Below are positions 10,190 to 22,220 of a stretch of DNA of 64,000 nucleotides, piece after piece (positions within the stretch are counted from its first letter, which is position 1; every line of letters begins with the position of its first letter). Under the pieces are notes generated by a model that saw only the letters and a list, made by a program, of their open reading frames with translations, searched no databases and was not told the origin of the DNA. This stretch comes from Acanthosepion esculentum (taxonomy: Eukaryota; Mollusca; Cephalopoda; Sepiida; Sepiidae), in contig OZ038517.1 of assembly GCA_964036315.1 (NCBI GenBank), forward strand, positions 56,928,156-56,992,155, in the 5' to 3' direction. Position numbers and translations under genes: made by a program.

Positions 10190-10440
10190 ATTTATACTGT
10201 TTTATATTATAAGATAAATTTTCAATTGATTTATTATTTAGAAATATGAAAATAAGATGCATGTCTAGTTTTTTTTTATATAGAAACAATAAGATAAATT
10301 TTATAAGGATTTATATTTTTTTCTTTTAGTAATAAGATAAATTTCATACAGCTTTAGGCTTTTTTTATATAGAAATAATAAGAAAATTTAGCTTATTTTA
10401 ATATTTCTAAATAAAAAAGCATAAATTGAGAAAAAGTATT
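10190..10440. repeat. Decayed short tandem units in inverted orientation at the satellite edge
   Basis: A motif close to TAAGATAAATTT recurs at 10210, 10253 (partial), 10290, 10333 and 10380 (partial), with spacings of 43, 37, 43 and 47 bp. Between the copies are GATTTATA, T-run and TTTAGAAATA elements in the order expected for the reverse complement of the satellite's 51-bp subunit (compare satellite TATTTCCAATAG then TATAAATC). At 10386-10440 the same pattern appears in forward orientation. The two meet in a palindrome, with left arm about 10358-10388 and right arm 10391-10420. I read it as degenerate, older satellite-like DNA turned around relative to the main array. Confidence 0.55.
10358..10420. 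repeat. Imperfect palindrome at the inversion point
   Basis: GCTTTTTTTATATAGAAATA on the left mirrors TATTTCTAAATAAAAAAGC on the right, allowing one indel and a few mismatches. The loop is only a few bases near 10386-10390. This is where unit orientation switches. Confidence 0.7.
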
Positions 10441-10449
10441 AATTATACC

Positions 10450-10570
10450 ATTCAGACACTGCCTACACACCACCACTTTGGGCCTAAGGAAAAAGTTGCC
10501 GTAACTCTGCACTGGTTAATACTGATGCTGATCAAAGCTGCTTGATCGTTGGCAACTTCGATCCACACAA
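10450..10570. other. GC-richer non-satellite island between decayed and intact repeats
   Basis: This stretch lacks the satellite motifs and is visibly richer in G and C than the DNA on either side. It holds an inverted pair AAGTTGCC (10493-10500) and GGCAACTT (10551-10558), and inside it GATCAA (10530-10535) with TTGATC (10542-10547). TGGTTAATACTG at 10513 and CTTCGATCC at 10556 loosely resemble pol III A and B boxes at tRNA-like spacing (43 bp). The B-like box has a C where G is expected and no cloverleaf closes, so a SINE origin is only a possibility. Confidence 0.4.
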
Positions 10571-12548
10571 ACTATTTCCAATTTCTAAAGGTATAAATAA
10601 CTGGAAAATTCACTAAATTTTTATACTTCGGAAGAAAAACGCTTAAATTATAACATTGAAATAGGAATAATTATAGCATAATCTAACTCATTTTCATTTT
10701 ACCAAATGAAACAAGCCCATAAATATCAAATATTTTAAATTATTCTTGATAGTTCTCAAAAATAAATCAAAAGTGTCAACAAAATATAAATTATTTTCAA
10801 GTTTCCAAAGGAAAAATTATAAATGTTCTATAAAATTAGACTATTTTCATATTTCCAATAGCAAAAAGTATAAATCTCCTTAAAATTTAGATTATATTCA
10901 AAATTCTGAAGAAAACATTCAATTGTAGCATAATCTAACTCATTTTCATATTACCAATTGAAAAAAGCAAAATGAATCTGAAATATTTTAAATTATTTTT
11001 CATACTTCTCAAAAATAAAACAAAATATAAATTATTTTCAAGTTTCCAAATGAAAAATTATAAATTTAGACTATTTTCATATTTCCAATAGCAAAAAGTA
11101 TAAATCTCCTTAAAATTTAGATTATTTACAAAATTTGGAAGAAAAAAACATTCAATTGTAGCAAAATCTAACTTATTTTCATATTACCAAATGAAAAAAG
11201 CACATAAATCTGAAATATTTTCAATTATTTTATATGCTTCTCAAAAATAAAACAAAATTGGCAACAAAATATAAATTATTTTCAAGTTTCCAAATGAAAA
11301 ATTATAAATGTGCTATAAAATTAGACTATTTTCATATTTCCAATAGCAAAGAGTATAAATCTCCTTACAAATTTAGATTATTTACAAAATTTGGAAGAAA
11401 AAAACATTCAATTGTAGCATAAACTAACTCATTTTCATATTACCAAATAAAAAAAGCACATAAATCTGAAAATATTTTAAATTATTTTATATACTTCTCA
11501 AAAATAAAAAAATACTGGCAACAAAATATAAATTATTTTCAAGTTTCCAAATGAAAAATTATAAATATGCTATAAAATTAGACTATTTTCATAATTCAAA
11601 TTGCAAAAAGTATAAATCTCCTTAAAATTTAGATTATTTACAAAATTTGGAAGAAAAAAACATTCAATTGTAGTATAATCTAACTCATTTTCATATTACC
11701 AAATGAAAAAAGCACATAAATCTGAAATATTTTAAATTATTTTATATACTTCTCAAAAATAAAACAAAACTGGCAACAAAACATAAATTATTTTAAAGTT
11801 TCCAAATGAAAAATTATAAATGTGAAGTAAAATTAGACTATTTTCATATTTCCAATAGCAAAAAGTATAAATCTCCTTACAAATTTAGATTATATACAAA
11901 ATTTGGTAGAAAAAAACATTCAATTGTAGCATAATCTCACTCATTTTCATATTACCAAATAAAAAAAGCACATAAATCTGAAATATTTTAAATTATTTTA
12001 TATACTTCTCAAAAATAAAACAAAACTGGCAAAGAAATATAAATTATTTTCAAGTTTCCAAATGAAAAATTATAAATGTGCTATAAAATTAGACTATTTT
12101 AATATTTACAATAGCAAAAAGTATAAATCTCCTTAAATTTAGATTATTTACAAAATTTGGTAGAAAAAAACATTCAATTGTAATATAATCTAAGTCATTT
12201 TCATATTACCAAATGAAAAAAGCACATAAATCTCAAATATTTTAAATTATTTTATATACTTCTCAAAAATAAAACAAAACTGGCAACAAAATATAAATTA
12301 TTTTCAAGGTTCCAAATGAAAAATTTTAAATTTGCTATAAAATTAGACTATTTTCATATTTCCAATAGCACAAAGTATAAATCTCCTTAAAATTTAGATT
12401 ATTTACAAAATTTGGAACAAAAAAACATTCAATTGTAGCATAATCTAACTCATTTTCATATTACCAAATGAAAAAAGAACATAAATCTCAAATATTTTAA
12501 ATTATTTTATATACTTCTCAAAAATAAAACAAAACTGGCAACAAAACG

Positions 12549-12804
12549 TAAATTATTTTCAAGTTTCCAAATGAAAAATTATAAATGTGCTGTAAAATTA
12601 GACTATTTTCATATTTCCAATAACAAAAAGTATAAATCTCCTTACAAATTTAGATTATATACAAAATTTGGAAGAAAAAAACATTCAATTGTAGCATAAT
12701 CTAACTCATTTTCATATTACCAAATAAAAAAACACATAAATCTGAAATATTTTAAATTATTTTATATACTTCTCAAAAATAAAAAAATAACTGGCAACAA
12801 AATA
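12549..12804 (+). repeat. Representative monomer made of five diverged ~51-bp subunits
   Basis: Five starts of one pattern lie at 12549 (TAAATTATTTTC), 12599 (TAGACTATTTTC), 12651 (TAGATTATATAC), 12702 (TAACTCATTTTC) and 12753 (TAAATTATTTTA), and the next monomer starts at 12805. Spacings are 50, 52, 51, 51 and 52 bp. About 16 bases into the units comes TTTCCAAAT, TTTCCAATA, TTTGGAAGA, TTACCAAAT or CTTCTCAAA, and further in comes TATAAAT or CATAAAT in three of the five. Subunits 1, 2 and 4 are clearly related; 3 and 5 are more diverged. Confidence 0.8.
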
Positions 12805-14691
12805 TAAATTATTTTCAAGTTTCCAAATGAAAAATTAAAAATGTGCTATAAAATTAGACTATTTTCATATTTCCAATAGCAAAAAGTATAAATCTCCTTA
12901 AATTTAGCTTATTTACAAAATTTGGAAGAAAAAAACATTCAATTGTAACATAATATAAGTCATTTTCATATTACCAAATGAAAAAAGCACATAAATCTCA
13001 AATATTTTAAATTATTTTATATACTTCTCAAAAACAAAACAAAACGGGCAACAAAATATAAATTATTTTCAAGTTTCCAAATTAAAAATTATAAATATGC
13101 TATAAAATTAGATTATTTTCATAATTCAAATTGCAAAAAGTATAAATCTCCTTAAAATTTAGATTATTTACAAAATTTGGAAGAAAAAAACATTCAATTG
13201 TAGCATAATCTAACTCATTTTCATATTACCAAATGAAAACTGCACATAAATCTCAAATATTTTAAATTATTTTATATACTTCTCAAAAATAAAAAAAAAC
13301 TGGCAACAAAATACGAATTATTTTCAACTTTCCAAATGAAAAATGATAAATGTGCTATAAAATTAGACTATTTTAATATTTACAACAGCAAAAAGTATAA
13401 ATCTCCTTAAATTTATCTTATTTACAAAATTTGGTAGGAAAAACATTCACTTGTAATATAATCTAAGTCATTTTCATATTACCAAATGAAAAAAGCACAT
13501 AAATCTCAAATATTTTAAATTATTTTATATACTGCTCAAAAACAAAACAAAACGGGCAACAAAATATAAATTATTTTCAAGTTTCCAAATGAAAAATTAT
13601 AAATATGCTATAAAATTAGACTATTTTCATAATTCAAATTGCAAAAAGTATAAATCTCCTTAAAATTTAGATTATTTACAAAATTTGGAGAAAAAAACAT
13701 TCAATTGTAGCATAATCTAACTCATTTTCATATTACCAAATGAAAAAAGCACATAAATCTCAAATATTTTAAATTATTTTATATACTTCTCAAAAATGAA
13801 AAAAAACTGTCAACAAAATATAAATTATTTTCAAGTTTCCAAATGAAAAATTATAAATGTGCTATAAAATTAGACTATTTTCATAATTCCAATTGGAAAA
13901 AGTATAAATCTCCTTAAAATTTAGATTATTTACAAAATTTGGAAGAAAAAAACATTCAATTGCAGTATAATCTAACTCATTTTCATATTACCAAATGAAA
14001 AAAGTACATAAATCTCAAATATTTTAAATTATTTTATATACTTCTCAAAAATAAAAAAAACTGGCAACACAATACAAATTATTTTCTAGTTTCCAAATGA
14101 AAAATTATAAATGTGATATGATTTTAGACTATTTTCATATTTCCAATAGCAAAAAGTATAAATATCCTTACAATTGAGATTATTTGCATAATTTGGAAGA
14201 AAAAAATATTGAATTGTAGTATAATCTAACTCAATTTCATATTACCAAATGAAAAAAGCACATAAATCTCAAATATTTTAAATTATTTTATATACTTCTC
14301 ACAAATAAAAAAAAACTGGCAACAAAATATGAATTATTTTCAAGTTTCCAAATGAAAAATTATAAATGTGCTATAAAATTAGACTATTTTCATATTTCCA
14401 ATAGTAAAAACTATGAATCTCCTTAAAATTTAGATTATTTACAAAATTTGGACGAAAAAAACATTCAATTGTAGCATAATCTAACTCATTTTCATATTAC
14501 CAAATGAAAAAAGCACATAAAACAAAAATATTTTAAATTATTTTATATACTTCTCAAAAATAAAAAAAACTGGAAACAAAATACGAATTATTTTCAAGTT
14601 TCCAAATGAAAAATTATAAATTTGCTATAAAATTAGACTATTTTCATAATTCCAATAGGAAAAAGTATAAATCTCCTTAAAATTTAGATTA

Positions 14692-16790
14692 TTTACAAAA
14701 TTTGGAAGAAAAAAACATTCAATTGTAGCATAATCTAACTCATTTTCATATTACCAAATGAAAAAAGCACATAAATCTATAATTTTTTAAATTATTTTAT
14801 ATACTTCTCAAAAATAAAAAAACTGGCAACAAAATATAAATTATTTTCAAGGTTCCAAATGAAAAATTATAAATGTGCTATAAAATTAGACTATTTTCAT
14901 ATTTCCAATAGCAAAAAGTATAAATCTCCTAAAAATTGAGATTATTTACAAAATTTGCAATGAAAAAAAATTGAATTGTAACATAATATAACTCATTTTA
15001 ATATTACCAAATGAATAAAGCACATAAATCTCAAATATTTTAAATTATTTTATATTCTTCTCAAAAATAAAAAAAAACTGGCAAAAAATTATGAATTATT
15101 TTCAAGTTTCCAAATGAAAAATTATAAATGTGCTATAAAATTAGACTATTTTCATATTTCCAATAGGAAAAAGTATAAATCTCCTTAAAATTTAGATTAT
15201 TTACAAAATTTGGAAGAAAAAACATTCAATTGTAGCATAATCTAACTCATTTTCATATTACCAAATGAAAAAAGCACATAAATCTATAATTTTTTAAATT
15301 ATTTTATATACTTCTCAAAAATAAAAAAACTGGCAACAAAATATAAATTATTTTCAATTTTCCAAATTAAAAATTAAAAATGTGCTATGAAATTAGACTA
15401 TTTTCATATTTCCAATAACAAAAAAGTATAAATCTCCTTAAAATTTAGATTATTTACAAAATTTGGAAGAGAAAAATATTGAATTGTAGCATAATCTAAG
15501 TCATTTTCATATTACCAAATGAAAAAAGCACATACATCAAAAATATTTTAAATTATTTTATATACTTCTCACAAATAAAAAAAACTGGCAACAAAATATA
15601 AATTATTTTCAAGGTTCCAAATGAAAAATTATAAATGTGCTATAAAATTAGACTATTTTCATATTTCCAATAGCAAAAAGTATAAATCTCCTAAAAATTG
15701 AGATTATTTACAAAATTTGGAAGAAAAAAACATTCAATTGTAGCATAATCTAACTCATTTTCATATTACCAAATGAAAAAAGCACATAAATCTATAATTT
15801 TTTAAATTATTTTATATACTTCTCAAAAATAAAAAAACTGGCAACAAAATATAAATTATTTTCAAGGTTCCAAATGAAAAATTATAAATGTGCTATAAAA
15901 TTAGACTATTTTCATATTTCCAATAGCAAAAAGTATAAATCTCCTAAAAATTGAGATTATTTACAAAATTTGCAATGAAAAAAAATTGAATTGTAACATA
16001 ATATAACTCATTTTAATATTACCAAATGAATAAAGCACATAAATCTCAAATATTTTAAATTATTTTATATTCTTCTCAAAAATAAAAAAAAACTGGCAAA
16101 AAATTATGAATTATTTTCAAGTTTCCAAATGAAAAATTATAAATGTGCTATAAAATTAGACTATTTTCATATTTCCAATAGGAAAAAGTATAAATCTCCT
16201 TAAAATTTAGATTATTTACAAAATTTGGAAGAAAAAACATTCAATTGTAGCATAATCTAACTCATTTTCATATTACCAAATGAAAAAAGCACATAAATCT
16301 ATAATTTTTTAAATTATTTTATATACTTCTCAAAAATAAAAAAACTGGCAACAAAATATAAATTATTTTCAATTTTCCAAATTAAAAATTAAAAATGTGC
16401 TATGAAATTGGACTATTTTCATATTTCCAATAACAAAAAAGTATAAATCTCCTTAAAATTTAGATTATTTACAAAATTTGGAAGAGAAAAATATTGAATT
16501 GTAGCATAATCTAAGTCATTTTCATATTACCAAATGAAAAAAGCACATACATCAAAAATATTTTAAATTATTTTATATACTTCTCACAAATAAAAAAAAC
16601 TGGCAACAAAATATAAATTATTTTCAAGGTTCCAAATGAAAAATTATAAATGTGCTATAAAATTAGACTATTTTCATATTTCCAATAGCAAAAAGTATAA
16701 ATCTCCTAAAAATTGAGATTATTTACAAAATTTGGAAGAAAAAAACATTCAATTGTAGCATAATCTAACTCATTTTCATATTACCAAATT
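14692..16790 (+). repeat. Tandem duplication of a 4-monomer block (offset 1015 bp)
   Basis: The rare variant TTGCAATGAAAAAAAATTG occurs at 14955 and 15970. TCTATAATTTTTTAAAT and CAAGGTTCC variants follow in the same order in both halves. By eye the two copies are almost identical; a clear difference is A to G in GAAATTAGACTA at about 15394 versus about 16410. The left edge is where 14692 stops matching, and the right edge is where CAAATTCAAAAAG appears at about 16787. Confidence 0.8.
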
Positions 16791-18655
16791 CAAAAAGCAC
16801 ATAAATCTAAAATATTTTAAATTATTTTATATACTTCTCAAAAATAAAAAAAACTGGCTACACAATACAAATTATTTTCAAGTTTCCAAATTAAAAATTA
16901 TAAATGTGCTGTACAATTAGACTTTTTTCATATTTCCAATAGTAAAAACTATAAATCTCCTTAATATTTAGATTATTTACAAAATTTGGAAGAACAAAAA
17001 CATTCAATTGTAGTATAATCTAACTCATTTTCATATTACCAAATGAAAAAAGCACATAAATCTCAAATATTTTAAATTATTTTATATACTTCTCAAAAAT
17101 AAAAAAAACTGGCTACACAATGCAAATTATTTTCTAGTTTCCAAATGAAAAATTATAAATTTGCTATAAAATTAGACTATTTTCATATTTCCAATAGGAA
17201 AAAGTATAAATCTCCTTAAAATTTAGATTATTTACAAAATTTGGAAGAAAAAAACATTCAATTGTAGCATAATCTAACTCATTTTCATATTACCAAATGA
17301 AAAAAGCACATAAATCTATAATTTTTTAAATTATTTTATATACTTCTCAAAAATAAATAAAACTGACAAGAAAATACGAATTATTTTCAAGTTTCCAAAT
17401 GAAAAATTATAAATGTGCTATAAAATTAGACTATTTTCATATTTCCAATAGCACAAAGTATAAATCTCCTTAAAATTTAGATTATTTGCATAATTTGGAT
17501 AAAAAAAAATATTGAATTGTTGCATAATCTAAATCATTTTCATATTACCTAATGAAAAAAGCACATAAATCAAAAATATTTTAAATTATTTTATATACTT
17601 CTCAAAAATAAAAAAAACCGGCAACAAAATATAAATTATTTTCAAGGTTCCAAATGAAAAATTATAAATGTGCTATAAAATTAGACTATTTTCATATTTC
17701 CAATAGCAAAAAGTATAAATCTCCTAAAAATTGAGATTATTTACAAAATTTGGAAGAAAAAAACATTCAATTGTAGCATAATCTAACTCATTTTCATATT
17801 ACCAAATTCAAAAAGCACATAAATCTAAAATATTTTAAATTATTTTATATACTTCTCAAAAATAAAAAAAACTGGCTACACAATACAAATTATTTTCAAG
17901 TTTCCAAATTAAAAATTATAAATGTGCTGTACAATTAGACTTTTTTCATATTTCCAATAGTAAAAACTATAAATCTCCTTAATATTTAGATTATTTACAA
18001 AATTTGGAAGAACAAAAACATTCAATTGTAGTATAATCTAACTCATTTTCATATTACCAAATGAAAAAAGCACATAAATCTCAAATATTTTAAATTATTT
18101 TATATACTTCTCAAAAATAAAAAAAACTGGCTACACAATGCAAATTATTTTCTAGTTTCCAAATGAAAAATTATAAATTTGCTATAAAATTAGACTATTT
18201 TCATATTTCCAATAGGAAAAAGTATAAATCTCCTTAAAATTTAGATTATTTACAAAATTTGGAAGAAAAAAACATTCAATTGTAGCATAATCTAACTCAT
18301 TTTCATATTACCAAATGAAAAAAGCACATAAATCTATAATTTTTTAAATTATTTTATATACTTCTCAAAAATAAATAAAACTGACAACAAAATACGAATT
18401 ATTTTCAAGTTTCCAAATGAAAAATTATAAATGTGCTATAAAATTAGACTATTTTCATATTTCCAATAGCACAAAGTATAAATCTCCTTAAAATTTAGAT
18501 TATTTGCATAATTTGGATAAAAAAAAATGTTGAATTGTTGCATAATCTAAATCATTTTCATATTACCTAATGAAAAAAGCACATAAATCAAAAATATTTT
18601 AAATTATTTTATATACTTCTCAAAAATAAAAAAAACCGGCAACAAAATATAAATT
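16600..18655 (+). repeat. Second 4-monomer tandem duplication (offset 1018 bp)
   Basis: CAAGGTTCC recurs at 16625 and 17643, CAAATTCAAAAAGC at about 16787 and 17805, ACTGGCTACACAAT at both positions, and a TAAATAAAACTGACAA variant at about 17354 and 18372. The copies differ by few bases, for example GAC AAG versus GAC AAC after ACT. Like the previous block it is four monomers long but carries a different set of variants. Confidence 0.78.
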
Positions 18656-19699
18656 ATTTTCAAGTTTCCAAATGAAAAATTATAAATGTGCTATAAAATT
18701 AGACTATTTTCATATTTCCGATAGCAAAAAGTATAAGTGTCCTAAAATTTGAGATTATTTGCATAATTTGGAAGAAAAAAATATTGAATTGTAGTATAAT
18801 CTAACTCAATTTCATATTACCAAATGAAAAAAGCACATAAATCTCAAATATTTTAAATTATTTTATATACTTCTCAAAAATAAAAAAAAACTGGCAAATA
18901 AATATGAATTATTTTCAAGTTTCCAAATGAAAAATTACAAATGTGCTATAAAATTAGACTATTTTCATATTTCCAATAGTAAAAATATAAATCTGCTTAA
19001 AATTTAGATTATTTACAAAATTTGGAAGAAAAAAACATTCAATTGTAGGATAATTTAACTCATTATCATATTACCAAATGAAAAAAGCACATAAATCTAG
19101 AATTTTTTTAATTATTTTATATACTTCTCAAAAATAAAAAAACTGGCAACAAAATATAAACTATTTTCAAGGTTCCAAATGAAAAATTATAAATGTGCTA
19201 TAAAATTAGACTATTTTCATATTTCCAAAAGTAAAAACTATTAATCTCCTTAAAATTTAGATTATTTGCAAAATTTGGAAGAAAAAACCATTCAATTGTA
19301 GCATAATCTAAGTCATTTTCATATTATCAAATGAAAAAAGCACATAAATCTCAAATATTTTAAATTATTTTATATACTTCTCAAAAATAAATAAAACTGG
19401 CAACACAATACAAATTATTTTCTAGTTTCCAAATGAAAAATTATAAATTTGCTATAAAATTAGACTATTTTCATATTTCCAATAGCAAAAAGTATAAATA
19501 TCCTTAAAATTGAGATTATTTGCATAATTTGGAAGAAAAAAATATTGAATTGTACCATAATCTAACTCATTTTCATATTACCAAATGAAAAAAGCACATA
19601 AAACAAAAATATTTTAAATTATTTTATATACTTCTCAAAAATAAAAAAAAACTGGCAAAAAAATATGAATTATTTTCAAGTTTCCAAATGAAAAATTAT

Positions 19700-22220
19700 A
19701 AATGTGCTATAAAATTAGACTATTTTCATATTTCCAATAGTAAAAACTATAAATCTCCTTAAAATTTAGATTATTTACAAAATTTGGAAGAAAAAAACAT
19801 TCAATTGTACCATAATCTAACTCATTTTCATATTACCAAATGAAAAAAGCACATAAAACAAAAATATTTTAAATTATTTTATATAATTCTCAAAAATAAA
19901 AAAAACTGGAAACAAAATACGAATTATTTTCAAGTTTCCAAATGAAAAATAATAAATGTGCTATAAAATTAGACTATTTTCATATTTCCAATAGTAAAAA
20001 CAATAAATCTCCTTAAAATTTAGATTATTTACAAAATTTGGAAGAAAAAAACATACAATTGTAGCATAATCTAACTCATTTTCATATTACCAAATGAAAA
20101 ATGCACATAAATCTCAAATATTTTAAATTATTTTATATACTTCTCAAAAATAAAAAAAAACTGGCAACAAAATACGAATTATTTTCAAGTTTCCAAATGA
20201 AAAATTATAAATGTGCTATAAAATTAGACTATTTTCATATTTCCAATAGCAAAAAGTATAAATCTCCTTAAAATTTAGATTATTTGCATAATTTGGAAGA
20301 AAAAAATATTAAATTATAGCATAATCTAAATCATTTTCATATTACCAAATGAAAAAAGCACATAAATCAAAAATATTTTAAATTATTTTATATACTTCAC
20401 AAAAATAAAAAAAACTGGCAACAAAATATAAATTATTTTCAAGTTTCCAAATGAAAAATTATAAATGTGCTATAAAATTAGACTATTTTAATATTTCCAA
20501 TAGCAAAAAGTATAAGTCTCCTAAAAATTAAGATTATTTACAAAATTTGGAAGAAAAAAACATTCAATTGTAGCATGATCTAACTCATTTTCATATTACC
20601 AAATTAAAAAAGCACATAAATCTCAAATATTTTAAATTATTTTATATTCTTCGCAATAATAAAAAAAAACTGGCAAAAAATTATGAATTATTTTCAAGTT
20701 TCCAAATGAAAAATTATAAATGTGCTATAAAATTAGACTATTTTCATATTTCCAATAGCAAAAAGTATAAATCTCCTTAAAATTTAGATTATTTACAAAA
20801 TTTGGAAGAAAAAAACATTCAATTGTAGAATAATCTAACTCATTTTCATATTACCAAATGAAAAAAGCACATAAATCTATAATTTTTTAAATTATTTTAT
20901 ATACTTCTCAAAAATAAAAAAACTGGCAACAAAATATAAATTATTTTCAAGTTTCCAAATTAAAAATTAAAAAGTTGCTATAAAATTAGACTATTTTCAT
21001 ATTTCCAATAACAAAAAAGTATAAATCTCCTTAAAATTTAAATTATTTACAAAATTTGGAAGAAAAAAACATTGAATTGTAGCATAATCAAATTCATTTT
21101 CATATTACCAAATGAAAAAAGCACATAAATCTCAAATATTTAAATTATTTTATATACTTCTCAAAAATAAGAAAAAATTGGGCACAAAATAAGAATTATT
21201 TTCAAGTTTCCAAATGCAAAATAATAAATGTGCTATAAAATTAGACTATTTTCATATTTCCAATAGTAAAAACAATAAATCTCCTTAAAATTTAGATTAT
21301 TTACAAAATTTGGAAGAAAAAAACATTCAATTGTACCATAATCTAACTCATTTTCATATTACCAAATGAAAAAAGCACATAAAACAAAAATATTTTAAAT
21401 TATTTTATATAATTCTCAAAAATAAAAAAAACTGGAAACAAAATACGAATTATTTTCAAGTTTCCAAATGAAAAATAATAAATGTGCTATAAAATTAGAC
21501 TATTTTCATATTTCCAATAGTAAAAACAATAAATCTCCTTAAAATTTAGATTATTTACAAAATTTGGAAGAAAAAAACATTCAATTGTACCATAATCTAA
21601 CTCATTATCATATTACCAAATGAAAAAAGCACATAAATCTCAAATATTTTAAATTATTTCATATAATTCTCAAAAATAAAAAAAAACTGGCAACAAAATA
21701 TGAATTATTTTCAAGTTTCCAAATGAAAAATTATAAATGTGCTATAAAATTAGACTATTTTCATATTTCCAATAGCAAAAAGTATAAATCTCCTTAAAAT
21801 TTAGATTATTTACAAAATTTGGAAGAAAAAAACATTCAATTGTAGAATAATCTAACTCATTTTCATATTACCAAATGAAAAAAGCACATAAATCTATAAT
21901 TTTTTAAATTATTTTATATACTTCTCAAAAATAAAAAAACTGGCAACAAAATATAAATTATTTTCAAGTTTCCAAATTAAAAATTAAAAAGTTGCTATAA
22001 AATTAGACAATTTTCATATTTCCAATGACAAAAAAGTATAAATCTCCTTAAAATTTAAATTATTTACAAAATTTGGAAGAAAAAAACATTGAATTGTAGC
22101 ATAATCAAACTCATTTTCATATTACCAAATGAAAAAAGCACATAAATCTCAAATATTTAAATTATTTTATATACTTCTCAAAAATAAGAAAAAATTGGGC
22201 ACAAAATAAGAATTATTTTC
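19700..22220 (+). repeat. Patchwork of 4- and 6-monomer duplications
   Basis: The variant ATTGGGCACAAAATAAG occurs at about 21178 and 22195 (offset 1017). A TCTATAATTTTTT plus AAAAAGTTGC pair occurs in both halves. Another variant, GCACATAAAACAAAAATA, recurs at 19851 and 21377 (offset 1526, six monomers). The exact edges of each copy are not resolved by eye. Confidence 0.6.

Noticed and set aside
10506..10575. tRNA gene in the GC-richer island
   Set aside because: Box-like motifs have tRNA spacing, but the T stem and acceptor stem do not pair.
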